Source of the DNA: Amylostereum areolatum
Lineage: Eukaryota; Basidiomycota; Agaricomycetes; Russulales; Stereaceae
Assembly (NCBI GenBank): GCA_012932865.1
Contig: SAXG01000050.1
Span: 186,001-250,000 of the forward strand
Reading direction: 5' to 3'
Length of the DNA stretch: 64,000 nt
Shown: piece after piece, positions 24,904-37,600 of the stretch
Layout of the letters: each line of letters starts with the position of its first letter
How positions within the stretch are numbered: the first letter of the stretch is position 1
Program-made: the position numbers and the translations under genes
Notes under the pieces: model-generated
The model's input: the letters and a program-made list of their open reading frames with translations, nothing else
What the model was told of the DNA's origin: nothing
The model's database searches: none

Positions 24904-25507
24904 ATCTCAAGGATCCAAGTCAACGTGGGTGGTGGGCCGTGCGGCGGGGCAGGAGGCGCAAGGTTTTGGTATTGCAAATTCGAAAGTAGGGGCAGGCAGG
25001 GGGCGAGGAGAGGAAGTCACAGAAGACGATGGGAGAATGGGGGTAGGGGCCGAGGGAACGGGGAGGGGAGGGACGGGGTGGAAAAGACGGGAAAGGAGAG
25101 ACGTCGTGGCGCGGGCGTCTTTTTCATATAGTCTTGATGTATCGGGCGGACTGGTAACACCTTGGGGGGCGTGGGCCCGGTCGCTTTGTGTTGGTGGTGC
25201 CGAGATGCATGCTGCCGGAGCGTGTGTTCGGATCCTGGAAGGACGTTCTCGAACGCCAACACGACCTCCGCGGGACGTATGATCCGGTGTCTGGGCCCCG
25301 ACAGTGACAACCTGGTAGGAAAATCGAAGTCTGAGGATGGCAGAGCGCTGCGCGAGCATAAATATGAAGAACGCATTATAAAAATGGAGTACGAATACAC
25401 ACGTGGCGCGGAGGGAAGGAAGCCCCAACCGACAGCCGGCAACAAGAAAAATCTACAAGTCCAATCGCCTCCACATCATCTACCAGTGGCGGCCTATGGA
25501 GGAGGCA
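24904..25507. other. Convergent 3' flanks of URC4-like and SUT genes
   Basis: G-rich in 24950-25110. No gene. The long plus-strand open frame at 25403-25873 lies over the last SUT exons and is their shadow. Confidence 0.5.
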
Positions 25508-28106
25508 TCAATATCGTCTATGGAGGTATCCCGCCAGTCTCCAGCAGATAATGAAGGCGACGATGGCGGCGAGTCCTCCGAGACTGGTCCGATGATTAGC
25601 AGAGCGCAAAACAGGAGAGGAGACATGTTCACACCGGAAGATTATAGCGACCGAATTGGGGCCACTGGGTATGTCCAAGGAACCTTCCCTTGGTGTGAGG
25701 TAGAACGCGCCACCGTTCGCACGACGGGCGGCAGGGTCTTTGGCGGGCGCGTGGATTACGGACTTGTCTGGTTCGAGGATGGCGAAGATGATGGACGCAA
25801 GGCCTGTAACAAGGAACTGAGGGACAACAATGAAGATATTGTGGATACCCTGGAATATATCCCACCGTCATGAGCAAAAGTCCCCCGTAAAGGAATCATA
25901 TGAGACTCACAAGTATGATTCCCGCTTTACCACTTAGTCCTGACTGTCGTACACCCCCTTCCATCTCAGGATCATCCAGCACCTCATCCTGGTCATCCAC
26001 ACCCCGTACATTCACCCAGCTTCGCGCCGCCCCGGCATTACCCATGAGAGCCACCCGCGCTTCATTCCGCGGTGTAGTCTCATTGTCCTCTTCATCGTCC
26101 TCGCTCCACTCTGGGTGTGCGCGTTTCGACAGTGGTTTTGCCGTCCGATCATTTTCTTCAAGGTCCCCGTCCTCGTCGTCTTCCTCGGCCACTGCGAAGA
26201 GCTCTTCGTCGCGTTGACGGCTGAAGGAACGGGAAGACCGGACGTCAGCTAGAAGGATCGATTGCGCGTCGTCGAGGTCGGGATCAATCGCAGGTACCGG
26301 GGAGGTGAGAATAGCTTCGGCCAGCTGTGGCACGTTATCAGCCGAGCAATACGAGGACAAAAATGTAGACCAACCAGGGAGAAGGGAGCCCATTGGGTAA
26401 TTCCCCATGAAAACCCAGTGATGGCCATCAGAATCGTCGCGCCAGTGACACCAACGGGGAGCCTGTATCATTCGTTGAGTAAAACGCTCTTCGCAAAAAC
26501 TCGGGATACTCACAATGTCGCGATCATGCATGTCGCGAAGACCATGTGGGAGATCGCCCACAAGGTCGCGAGGTGCATTTTGCGGCGCCACCACTGGACG
26601 TGGGCCGTTGCTCCGTCCAGGACAAGGTTCCCCGGTTTCTTGGGCGCAATAAGGTAGGGGGCAAGAAAATTGGTCAGAAGGGAGACGATGGCACTGTACA
26701 GCAGAGCCTGAGACCCCAGGCGGTTGGCTTCGGCGTTAATTTCTTCAAGGGGAGTTGTGTTGGAGGGCGAAAGTGAGCGTCGGTATAGGTCGCCGATGTA
26801 GAGGGAGGTGTAGAATAAGCTTGGGAACCAGCCTAGCCAGGCGCTGCAGAAGGGCTATCAATGCAGGTGTTCAAACGTCAAAACCGTAGGCAGGGAAGAG
26901 GGGAAGCGTACAAGAATTGTATGATACACTGAGCAAACAGGAGCGTTAAGCACCGTCGACGACAAATAAAATTTGCGTGCGCACGATTTGTTTTATAGCA
27001 CGAGGTAATGTACGAAATGTGGTCCAGATTGTTTTGATCTCTTGACCGAAGGTCTTGCGCGCCTGGCTACCCAAGCCAATAGATGAGAGATGAGAAACGA
27101 TTGGATGAAGTTTAGCGCACCTTGACGCCAATAAAACGCGCTCTTTGACAAAGTACGCGGTGGTAAGGTGTGTCGCGATGAGGAGAAAGGAGGCAACAAC
27201 GGAGAGAACTTGCAGCTCTGTTTTGCCCAAGAAAGGTAGGAAATGGGTCATGTCCACGCCACCACTGTGGATGAAATCAGTACAAGGGGATTTAACGACA
27301 CGAATCAGGTGATGGAGAGGGATGTAAAGCGAGTGGACGTATGCCCTTACAAGAAGAAGCCTGCAACGCTCCCAATTCCCAGCATACGTGCTGCCCATGC
27401 GTTCCCACTCGGTTGTTCCGGAGAAGGCAAGGTGTCAACAATCAGAGCGCGGTCGACCGATTGCACTGCACGGAAAACCATAAAAACGTGCTCCAAACTC
27501 CTGCAGGCAAAGCAGCGCACCTGCATTGATACCGAAGTCGATACAAAATATGGAGAATATCGCGAGCCAGATGGTCCAAATGTCGTTCTGAAATGGATGG
27601 CGGTCAGATCAGAGGACGTTTCTAACGCCGATAGGAGACGTACCGCGGAGGAGCCGGTTGACGTGAAGATGCTCGCAAACTGACGAGTGAAGCCTAGGAG
27701 GAGGAAAGCAACAGTGCAAAGTGTCACACCTGCCAGGATGTATGGCCTCCGCCGTCCAAAGCGCGACTTGGACCTGTCAGCGAGAACGCCGATTAAGGGT
27801 TGTACAACGAGGCCGGAAACGGGGCCAGCAATGAAGACTACGGCCATAAGAGACTTGGAAAGGCCGAGAGAGACCAAGTACGGGGAAGCTGCACAGCTAT
27901 AAACATTACTTTTCGAAACAAATCCCAATGAAGCGTTGCGCACCGTAGGACATCTCGACCGACCACATCACCTGGACGCCGACAAGGCCAATTGTGAGGA
28001 TTGGGGTTTGGGCCCAACGAGGGCCGAATATTTTGGAGACGCCGGCCCATTGTGAGGAGGTATCTGGGCTGGCTTCATCTGCGAGGGAGACGGCGAAGCC
28101 CGTCAT
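25508..28106 (-). CDS. SUT-type sucrose/alpha-glucoside:H+ symporter (GPH/MFS)
   Basis: Plasma-membrane sugar importer of the glycoside-pentoside-hexuronide group to which plant SUT and fungal Sut1 belong. Start MTGFAVSLADEAS at 28106. Twelve helices are expected. Clear segments: TIGLVGVQVMWSVEMSYGAQ, PYLVSLGLSKSLMAVVF, GLVVQPLIGVLADRSKSR followed by the diagnostic FGRRRPYI, then RALIVDTLP, GNAWAARMLGIGSVAGFFLG, FLAWLGWFPSLFYTSLYIG and FSWAVTNWAPFSLLAEAI. A long acidic cytosolic loop runs about 25960-26280 (many Asp/Glu). The last two exons read GIHNIFIVVPQFLVTG, SIIFAILEPDK, NSVAIIF and LGGLAAIVAFIICWRLAGY, stopping at 25508-25510. They are needed to complete the final helices; a model stopping near 25896 would be truncated. 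About ten introns. Suits an organism taking sucrose intact from plants. Confidence 0.87.
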
Positions 28107-28705
28107 GAGCGTTGGGGATGATGGCCGCGGTCAAGTTGTGCGTTGCTTTCTGTCGGGCGGCGGAGCCTGGGCGGAGCGGGGCGCGTCTCGTGTGACGCCG
28201 ACGTGTCAGCCCAGTCACGTATTGCCAGCACATTTGTTGATGAGTATGTAGGGCCGTAGGCTCTTCTCAAGCTCTTCTTATGTGGACAAAGGGAGGGATA
28301 CGTGGAAACGACCCAGAACGTCTGTCCTTCATACGACGGAGAGATACTCAGAGGTTTCTTCTGAATGGATGTCCGATAGCAAAGATTCGACCCACGGCGG
28401 GGGTGTCATGTGACCGTGATCATCAACGTGGTCGCCCTGACTCACCCCTCTGCCATAACCACTAAGTAGAAGCTGTAGAGATGTTAAGCAAAGAGAGGGG
28501 CGGTCAGGAGCTGACCCAGGCTGCGTGGAAGTCGTGTTGAACGAACGAAGGACCCGCTTACGCACAAGTGCCGCGTGGCAGCCACGGGGACGGGATTGGG
28601 GGCGAAACATTCAATTTCGGCTCTTTCTCTGGCATGCACTGCTGCCCCCTTTTGCGACTCTAACCTCACGAAACGCCCACGACATATCTATCGGAGGCCC
28701 TAACC
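28107..28705. other. Divergent promoter region between SUT and the membrane protein gene
   Basis: About 600 bp between two divergent starts. No obvious TATA box or repeat. Confidence 0.4.
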
Positions 28706-30009
28706 ATGCCTGCAACAGTATTGGTATCCTTCTCTCTCCTTGCGCTGGTCGTCACCGCTCGTCCTATAATCCCCAGGGACACCTAGTACGTCTTCTCGCT
28801 TCTAAGCCTCGTCGTGGTTTCTAATGACTGATGTTCTCTCCAGTAGCCAGTATACCGCTACCCCAGACGTCCAGCATGCCGTTCAGGCTTTCTTTGAATC
28901 TCGCCCAAAGTGCGTTCATTTCCCCAGAACCCGTACGTCGCTCATCGCCCTATGTGCCACAGGGATGCATCCCCAGATCAGCTGGAAATTCCCTACGGGG
29001 ACTTCGACATCCGCTTGACTTCCGCAGAAGAGCAGCAAGCCTTCCTCTCTCAGCTCGACAGCAGCGCCGTCAAGGCGCTCGTCCCCCTCGGCCAGAGCGA
29101 GCTCTTGTCCGAAGACGAGAAGAAGCTGTATGAGATGCTGGGCGGCTCGGACCGGATGGAGGACGTCGAGGGCGAAGGAAGGCCCGTGGACATCGTCTCC
29201 GAGGGCGAGCTTTCGCCCGAGAAAGAGGGAGAACTGTCCCTCGCGGATGAAGCAGAGTCTGATCCCGACGCCCAGTCCTCAGAGGCGCTGACCACTGTCG
29301 CCCCCCGCACTCACACCGAACCCCTCATCCTCATCGCCGTCTCGTGCATCCTTGCCCTCCTCTCCGTCACCTGCGTCGGTGCATTCCTCTACGCGGTCTA
29401 CTACGTCCGCACCTACGTCCTCGGCTCGCGCGAAGCCTGGGACATCCTCCCTCACCTGGAGAAGCAGCAGCTTAAACGCGGCCAGGCCGACCCGGAGCTT
29501 TGGGACGAGAAGCAGCGCATCCTTGGCCTCGGCCTCCGCCACATGATCTCTCGCGAACGTCTCGAGAAAGACGATGTCTGCGAGAAGATCCCCGGCGCTC
29601 TCATCGACCTCGAGTCCGACACCGAAGATGAGTACGAAGATGCGCTCTCCAACTCGACCACCCCCACGGCGACCCCCCGCATGCGCTCCACAGGCCTCCC
29701 CTCCACCGTGAACCCCCTCCTCGTCCCCCTCCCCCGCCTCTCCTCGCCGCGGACCCGCCCCTCTCGCCGAAGTCAGGCGAAACGACCCCACGCGCAAGCC
29801 TTGCCGTGCTACCCGACGACGCACCCCTCCCCCGTCCCACGTCTGCGCTCGACTTTGCCTTCGCGATGCAGCTCCGCCCGGGCTTGGGCATCGGCGCGGA
29901 CCCCGCGTGGCTTGTGCGGTTCCTAATGGCCATGTTCGGATGGATCGCGGTCCTCGTCGGCGGGCCACGGGAGTCCCAACGAACGCAGAGACGGATGGTT
30001 GGCCTGTGA
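28706..30009 (+). CDS. Unknown secretory-pathway membrane protein with acidic luminal region
   Basis: I do not recognise a named family. Exon 1 (28706-28785) encodes a signal peptide MPATVLVSFSLLALVVTA and the segment RPIIPRDT. Exon 2 is 28844-28909. The long exon from 28963 reads DASPDQLEIPYGDFDIRL, then an acidic Glu/Asp-rich stretch (about 29100-29270). A strong membrane helix follows, LILIAVSCILALLSVTCVGA, then a charged region KIPGALIDLESDTEDEYED. A second hydrophobic segment, AWLVRFLMAMFGWIAVLVGG, near the C-terminus is in another frame. It can be joined by an intron of about 65 nt starting near 29707 (GTGAAC..GAAG) or by assuming an indel. Without it the frame stops at 29926. The C-terminal border is therefore uncertain. 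Confidence 0.55.
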
Positions 30010-30362
30010 GGAATGATGCCGTATCCGCCGTCGCCCGCATCCTCATTAGGGATTCACTTCTTGCTTCTCTTTTCACTTGCATCGTCTTTGGAATCATTCA
30101 TACACTCACCCATGCGCTCCTTCAACCACGTTCTCGGCTTTGTCTCGCATATAGTTTCTTTCGCATGTTTACATATCCTCGCTTTTTGCCCTATCATCGT
30201 CCCGCGTCGGTCCATTCCCGTTCCCCCGCATACCCCGCATCTTTCCAGTCTCATACGCACTTCTGTTCCGTCCAGTTCACTGTCAGTCACTGTCAACCAC
30301 GGATCCTGTTTTTCATTGGGTATTTTACGGCGGTTCGGGGCATAACGGGAGACCATCAGCTC
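30010..30362. other. 3' flank of the membrane protein gene
   Basis: T-rich pyrimidine sequence with no gene recognised. Confidence 0.4.
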
Positions 30363-30389
30363 GTGGTGGTGGTGGTGGTGGTGGTGGTG
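30363..30389 (+). repeat. (GTG)n microsatellite, about nine units
   Basis: Uninterrupted GTG triplets. On the plus strand they would code poly-Val in the open frame, so that frame is not taken as a gene. Confidence 0.85.
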
Positions 30390-31822
30390 TTACTTTACTA
30401 GTCATCGTATTACTTGCATGGAGGTTGGGGGTTGGTGGGGTGTTGATCTCGAATTAGGAGAAATTGTGCTGTCTGACCGTTGTATTACGTCCTTAGAACT
30501 ACCAGTAGTCCTGTATCTAGGAGTCAATGTTGCTCGAGCGGTCACATAGATATTCTTAAGTAAGGTGAACATGATGGGAGCACAGACGGTGACAGAATGT
30601 CTCTATCCTTGCATTAACCTTGAAGTCGTACAGGGAGGGCACACCTGTCTGCAACTCAGAGTGCGACGATGTGAAAAATAATGAGAGCACTGTGACTGAT
30701 GAAAAGATCGATCGGGAAGCCAATGCCTTCGTAGATTACATCATCCAGGTATTGCGTGTTCTGTCGCGCCGACCCTTCTCCTTTTCATCATCCATCGCGG
30801 GTAACCACTGGCACGCCTTTGTTTGCTATCTATCCTCGCGTCGGAATTATTTCGAAGAACGAGCGTAGCTCTTTGACCAAACTCTTCCCGTTGCACCCCC
30901 AGCTTCCTCCACTGCCATGCAGGCAAAGAACGAGGGCCAGGTCTGGGCTTCAATAGGACTCCATAAATTGATACTGAGCTCACATATGCGCCACCGCCCT
31001 TCCCCATTATCCCGTCGCATTTATGTATTTGACGTCCCAATAGGTGCCTGAAACACAGCAACAAGGTCGCCGTGGTCACTGGCTCACTGCCGGTGGTCAT
31101 CCAGGTACGTATCTTGCCACCAAGGCAAAACAATGCTCATGTTCCAATTCAAATTTCCACAGTATTCCCCGAACCTGTTATTCTACTCATCTCGTTTCAT
31201 GCATTAAACCTCGGTCGGTCTCGCCACTCAATAGATCTTACTGTTTCTCCTGGATGGCACAACGCGGCAATGGAACAACGAGGACGAGATCCACGATCTA
31301 CTTTCGCGAGATGTGGCAAAATTGATCACTCTCCAGCTATTCGCCTATTCTTCCACTTCGCAAGTCGCAACCACACTCACAGCTACTCACGACCTCTGCC
31401 ATGTCTGAGTTCGCGCCCTTCCAGCTAACATCAGTGGGGTTTGGCTGAGAAAAAAACGGAAGAAACCGACCAGCGCCTCTCCAAGCCAGCCAAACGACCG
31501 GGTGAAAGCGATTGTGGCACGTCGATCAAGCCTCCGTTTGCGGCCCCCGACCAATTTCGAATTCCGCGCGCGGACAACGTATTGTCACCCTTTCTGAGGC
31601 GCCGGTTCCAAAAGACACCAACAAACGAGCCAAGTACAAGGCTTCTTAGCATGACTCCCATCCCGATCGCATTGTCTACCCGCATACGGTTCTTTTGAAC
31701 TGAGCATCTACTTAAGCTCGGGGGAGCGTGGAAGATGGTTCAAACCCCCCCTCTAGAACTCACCCATCTTCCCGACTTCCTCAACAGCCCACGCGCTCTT
31801 GTTATCCCGACCTCAGATAAAC
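30390..31822. other. Gene-poor region of about 1.4 kb
   Basis: Fragments such as the frame at 30620-30868 look faintly coding (acidic, few stops), but they cannot be linked to a start, stop or domain. No gene called. Confidence 0.4.
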
Positions 31823-33764
31823 ATGTCCTCCTCCTCCAACAGCAACAACAATCACGCCAACGTCAATGCGTCCCCGAACACCGACCAGGTACACTTCTCG
31901 TCTTCCATGCGTTTTAGTCCCGGTGCTGACCGTGCGCACCTTCTCGGTGACAGAATACCACCTGGGGGTACTCGGCCAGCGCCCATGAATGGATTCCATC
32001 AAACAGAAATCAGGTGCGTACATCATCCCCAACGCGGCCGAGAGAAAGTGTCTAACGTGCGGCATCACAGTCTGCCGGACCAGCAACCCTCTTCACGCCC
32101 GGCAGCCAAGAAACGAACCCGTTCCAATACGCGTCCATGCCGCCACCACCACCTCCACCGGTTTACCCAGGCACTGGCCATCTAGTGCCCGGTCACCCAC
32201 CGTTTGCTCCCTATGGTTTCAACGGCTGGTACGACGTAAGTCGTCCTTCCAAACATGCCGCCGCAATTCATGCCTAACTCGCCACCGTGCAACCTACAGA
32301 ACGTGGCCCCCGACGTCAACTTCAATCCAAACTTTCATGCGCAGCCGCTGGATATATTCCCGGCTCCAGGGATGCACCCGACGATGTTCCCTGCCCCATG
32401 GCCGCCGGCTCCTCCCCCCCACTGGCAGAATACCTTCCCCGTGGAGCCGCCCTTCGACTACCATGTACACACCCCCGCAAGCATCTCGAACACATACCCC
32501 GTTAGTCCGCTCCTTGTCTGCGCACATCCACCTTCCTGACCCCCGTCACCATTGATAACAGCCATATGTATACATTCCCAACGGTGGGTGGGACAACGTC
32601 AAGCTGCCCCCGGTGTATAATATGCACCAAGATGCCCCCCTTTTCCCGGCAAATAACAGTGCGTATCTGCTGCCCTGCTCATCATGGTCTCCGAGACTGA
32701 CAACGAATATTAGTCCTCCCCCTTCCTGGACCTCCTAGCCGCGACCGCTAACAACACGTCTCACTTCGGGTCGTCATCCGTCGACGGCAAGCATTTCACC
32801 CACGACACAAACGATGAGGTACTCGTCCCTCCCGTCATCCAGCAAGATGCCTTCTGGCACTGGTGCGACAACTCCCACTCCGTCCAGGGCATCACCAGCG
32901 CTCTCTTCTTCTTTGTCTTTCTCTTCCGCCTCCTCCGCCTCCTCCTCCTCCTCCTCTCCCTCGTCGTTGCCGTCGTCGTCACCCAGGTTTGGTTGGCAGC
33001 CAGCTCGCTGGCCCGAATCGAAGCAGCCTTCAGCTGCTAGCGGGTCGATGGACGACATCGCGTCATTCCATGGAGTAAACGACAGGGCCCGCGGAGGTGA
33101 GGACCACTTCAACCACGATGGCCAGGATCAGGCTGCAAGCCATGCCCTGCCCCAGACCACTAACTCATCCACGGAAGCGGCCAGAGAGAAGTCCGGCTCC
33201 TCTGGACCGCCTTCCTCTGGACTTGAGCAGCGGCGAAAGCCAGGGTCGAAGGCCTCGCGCCTTGGCCAACACTCTCGCAACAAGAAGAGCAAGGTGGTGT
33301 ACTGCAACCGTGACCCATGCAACTGGGAAGGCCCTCAACTAGGGCGAGCGACCTCCGTCGGCACCTCCGCTCGGGGATCCATAACAAGGATCCGGACGCG
33401 GTGCGGTACCATTGCCGCGTCTGCCTGACGGGGTACGCGCGTCGGGACCTAGGTACTGCGCCACCTCTCCTGCAAAGACGAGACTGGCGAGGAGCAGACT
33501 GGCTGCCTCCGGCTCAAGTTCAGACAAGGAGTGAAAAGCCCACTGTGGAAGGCCGCAGAGGATATGGCGAGAAAGCGTGCGCTGAGGTTTGCAGAGGCGG
33601 GGCTTGGAGAGGGGCAGAAGGACTTGGACGTCGTCGAAACGACGGCGGCGATAGGGGACGGCGGCGAAGTTGGAACTGGACCAATGGTGTCCATCTTCCG
33701 ATCGAGCTGCCGGCTAGAAGTTCGCTGCATCCCGCCGTCAAGACAGGTGGTCCTTGTGATATAG
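31823..33764 (+). CDS. C2H2-like zinc-finger protein with Pro-rich N-terminus, apparent indels in the finger region
   Basis: Possible nuclear DNA-binding protein, judged only from the two C-terminal finger-like units. The N-terminus is Ser/Asn-rich (MSSSSNSNNNHANVNASPN). Several small exons then give WGYSASAHEWIPSNRNQ, PFQYASMPPPPPPPVYPGTG, FAPYGFNGWYD, NVAPDVNFNPNFHAQPLDIF, YVYIPNGGWDNVKLPPVYN and SPFLDLLAATANNTSHFG. A long Ser-run region follows (32880-32990), then a basic stretch RNKKSKVV. Finger 1: C-NRDP-C-NWEG, then RASDLRRHLRSGIH (CxxxxC..HxxxxxH). Finger 2: CRVCLTGYARRDL, then VLRHLSCKDETGEEQ. To read fingers 1 and 2 through, one missing base near 33333 and one extra base near 33453 must be assumed. 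Stop at 33762-33764. Upstream splice borders are approximate. Confidence 0.6.
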
Positions 33765-34607
33765 TATAGAGTACATACCTATTCCCCTCCCATCACGATA
33801 ATGTCTTGCTCTTATTGTCTTCCAGGTGCGCATGATGCTTTTTCGTGAGAGTTGAAGTTGAGGACGGGGCAGGGGAGTGGCTTGGGGGCGGAGAGGACTT
33901 GAGAGCCGACGACTCATGCGGAAGGCCGATCGACTTTCGCGTTCTTGTACTGTGCAAGTCCATCGATTACTTGCTTTGTTCTCAGATTGGCCGTCTCCTT
34001 TGTATTCTTTGTCACTTTTCAGTCGGATGAAGACGGGCGAAGAACAACGGCGACGTACATACCTGGGTCCTGATACGGAGTTCGTCGGCATCATGGACGC
34101 AATCGCCGTCGATTGTTGGTCTCCACCGCCCATTCGTTGAGGTCAGGAGTGTCGGCTGAAGATTGGGAATACGATCTTGATTTTTACGATATGTAGCGAC
34201 CGCCGACAACGCACGAGGCGAAAACACTTCATTTTGCGACTTGATCACCAGCGGGCGCTTCGGGCCGTACACACTTACACATAAGTACCACGATCCTCGT
34301 TCCTTTCACCAACTTGAAGGGCGGACGTTGAAGGCTACCACAACGACACCGGCGTGATCCTACATATCCATTCGTCTCGGATTATATACTGGGCAACAGG
34401 CTTCAGCATCGCCATCACGCCTACCGGGAGCAGCCTGACAAGCAGACGCTGAGTCGCTGACGCGTCCCGCACGCGACACATTTGCAGACACTTGCACCAT
34501 TTCACCTTTCCCAACTTCCAACTTCGAAGCTTCATTGTAGGCACAAGTTAGGCGAATCAGTGCTCTACATAGAAATAATCAGAACGCTCAGCCAATCTTT
34601 GCATACG
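33765..34607. other. Intergenic region before the DUF3684 gene
   Basis: About 840 bp. Two divergently overlapping open frames near 33845-34272 show no domain. No gene called. Confidence 0.4.
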
Positions 34608-37600
34608 ATGGCCACCTCGAGGGATGCCCTGGTGCGTGTACAATCGCCTCGTCTCTCTCTTGATTCTATCTTCTCATATCTGTTCGTCGTCGCGCAGTGG
34701 AACAGCGGTCACGACGAGACAGTCGAAGTCAACCAGCGTGCACTGATTGACAAAGTTCTTGCACGGTATTCGGGCGAATTTACTGGTACGAACTGTCTTC
34801 TACTCAGTCGCAGCCTGCGCTAAACCCGCCCGCAGTGCAGTGTTCCGCGAGCTTTTGCAGAATTCCGACGACGCCGCATCGCGTTCTGTGGAGATCAGGT
34901 TTGAGACGGAGGCATATTTATCACGACAGAAGACGACGGAGGAGGATAGCGGGATTGTAAGCGGAAGCGAGAAGCTGCCCGATTTGAAGACGGCGCTGGT
35001 GTGTGCTCTCTCCATATACGAAGGAATGTCTTTATTGACGCATGGTGCACAGGTCCACCAATGGACTTTCAAGAACGACGGCGTGCCGTTTCGGGACGAG
35101 GATTGGAGCCGGTTGAAGAAGATCGGTATGTGCACTGGGTCGTACACATGGTCGCTTTCTCAAGGGGTGATCTAGCCGAGGGGAATCCTGATGAGGAAAA
35201 GATCGGGGCGTTTGGTGTCGGTACGTATTCTTTGGCTGCTTGGTGTCACACCTTCTCAAGTTTTCGCTGCAGGGTTCTACAGCCTGTTTTCAGTTACGGA
35301 GGAGCCTTGGGTCACGTCAGGAGGTGCGTACCCCCATCTATCTCCGATATACCCGCCGTTTGACCTTGCTTAGGCCAGTGGATGAACTTTTATTGGAAGG
35401 ATAAGAAAGACCAGGTATGCTTTTGTTCGTGCGAGATACCTCAACCCCGCTCATCGACGGCAGCTTTTTGCTCGCAGAGGTACCCTTCCCCTCGCTGAGG
35501 GATCCTCCCCGGATCCATGGACCACGTTTCAAATGACCCTGCGAGAGCCTACGCCAATCCCCGCCGCATTCGACTTCACAAGATTTCTTGTCTCCTCAAT
35601 CACTTTCATGGCGCATCTATCCGAAGTTAGCGTTTACTTTGACGACAAGCGACTGGTCAAGCTTCATAAGAGCAGCAGCCTACCGAAAACCGTACCCATG
35701 ATCAAGGGATTGAAAGCCTCAAGTCCTCAAGGTGTCATGAACGTCAGGAGCATACAATCCACTCGTGAGTCTGGTTTCCGTGTGCATGCACTCGTTTAAT
35801 GAGCCGGTTGGCACCTTTAGCTCTATGTATTGAGGCCGATGTGGTCCGCTGGGTTTACACCGTCGGAACCGAGAAACCAGCCACAGGAGCGGCCAAAGCC
35901 GTGAAGGCGGCAGCTCAATCGACAGGCGGCTTCTTTTCCTCACTTTTCTCCGGTTTCGGCGGCGGTCCGTCGACACCTCAACGGGTTCCCACACCATTAC
36001 CTCAAACTCCTGCCGAGGAGATCGACCTGCTAGAGGTCAACTCTTCTAGTGTCGATCTCACGATAATCGCTGCCAACGTGGAAGTCAAGCTGGACAGGAA
36101 ACTCACTACAGAGCTCGAGCGATCGACCAAGAAGAAGCCGCCTGCGAAGCTCAAGTATGAGTTGATCTACGTTGGTCGATTTTCTTTAGATACCGTTCTG
36201 ACGAGAGAGTTCTAATTAGCGTGGTGATAGACTGGTAAGGACGAGTACGATGCCAGCGTCAAAGCAGAAGAAAAAGTCAAGTTTGCGACGGGAAGCGTTT
36301 TCCAAGGGTTGCGTGCCGATCTAGACGGGTAAGACGCGCCCTCAATCCTTCTCAACCTCTGCTGACCAGGTTATTAGATCAGGCTCTGCTCGTATATTCA
36401 TTGTCAGTCGCAGCTTCACTGGCCACCTCTTCCTTCCTTGACATGTTTTGTAGGGTCATTCGACGGGCCAAACGACTGGTATCGGCGGGCACATGGCAAC
36501 GCGATTCATTCCTACAGTAGAACGCGAATCAGTGGACCTGGTGTACGCTCCGCTCCGCTCTTCATATCCTGCCTGACTGAATTAACCCCTACCCCAGGGA
36601 CCGCAATGTAGCTGGTAAGTATATCTCGCTTCTCACTGGGACCGTCGTCTAATCCGTCCATCGATAGTGTGGAATAAGGAGCTCTTATATGTTGGAGGAT
36701 TCTTGGCCCGTTCCGCATACGAGCTTGAGCTTGCCAATGTCAAAGCAAAATGGGAAGCGGCGGCGGCTGCTTCCAGTGCAGATGAGCTTCCTGATCCAGA
36801 AATTCAGGCGTGGCTCCGCGGGCGCGCCCTCCATGCTCTCAAGTTCTTCACCTTCTACTCTTCCACGCCTTCTTCAGTTGTCTCGAGTCTGATGGAGTCC
36901 AGCTTTTTTCTATGTGCTACTAATGGACATTCCTTCCCCATCATCTCCTCCGAGGGTGTATGCAGCGTTGATGCTGTTCGTCTCCCAGATCCTGTCTTCT
37001 CGGGTTTCCTGAAGCGCCTGCCTATGGTACCGGACGACGTGCTCGAAGGTGCGAAGCTCATGCTCGACGGTCTCCGAGCTCGTAAGATGATCAAGGACAT
37101 CACGTTCGTGGATATCCTGAAAGAGCTCAAGTCGCGTCCGCTCTCCGAGGCCGAGGCCGTCGCCTGTCTCAAATGGTGGATTGGCGTCTCAAAGCAGAGC
37201 AAGGACCACAGCTTACTCCAGGGCCGCTCACAACTGCTCGATGCTGCCGTTATCACCATCGCAGGCCCGCCCGAGCGCATCTTCAATCTGGCTTCAGTAG
37301 GCAAGTTTCTGAATCCACGAAACATGGGCACGATCATACCTACGGACGGCCCGCTTCCTTTGGACCTCCTTCCCGTCACCGTGAGCCGTTCATTCGACCC
37401 CGAGGTGCTAAGCACGGCCTTTCCGTGGAAGCAACTTACTATCCTCGACTGGCTCAAGCACGTCTTGAACCCGAGTGTGGCCAAGGAAAATCCCGAGTTC
37501 GACGTCACGCTCTCGGCCCCATGGGCGGAACGCGTGCTCAGTGTGGTCGCGCGGGCATGGCCGAATCTGGCGAAGGCGGATCAGGACCATGTGGTGGCAT

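Noticed and set aside
25403..25873. 156-codon plus-strand open frame
   Set aside because: The minus strand here encodes the last two exons of the SUT transporter (GIHNIFIVVPQFLVTG and LGGLAAIVAFIICWRL); the plus frame is their shadow.
32866..33040. Reading 32700-33040 in the frame giving a hydrophobic Phe/Leu/Val run (FFFVFLFRLLRLLLLLL) as a membrane helix
   Set aside because: The alternative frame gives a Ser-rich linker that leads directly into the zinc fingers; the hydrophobic run is the TCT/CTC repeat read out of frame.
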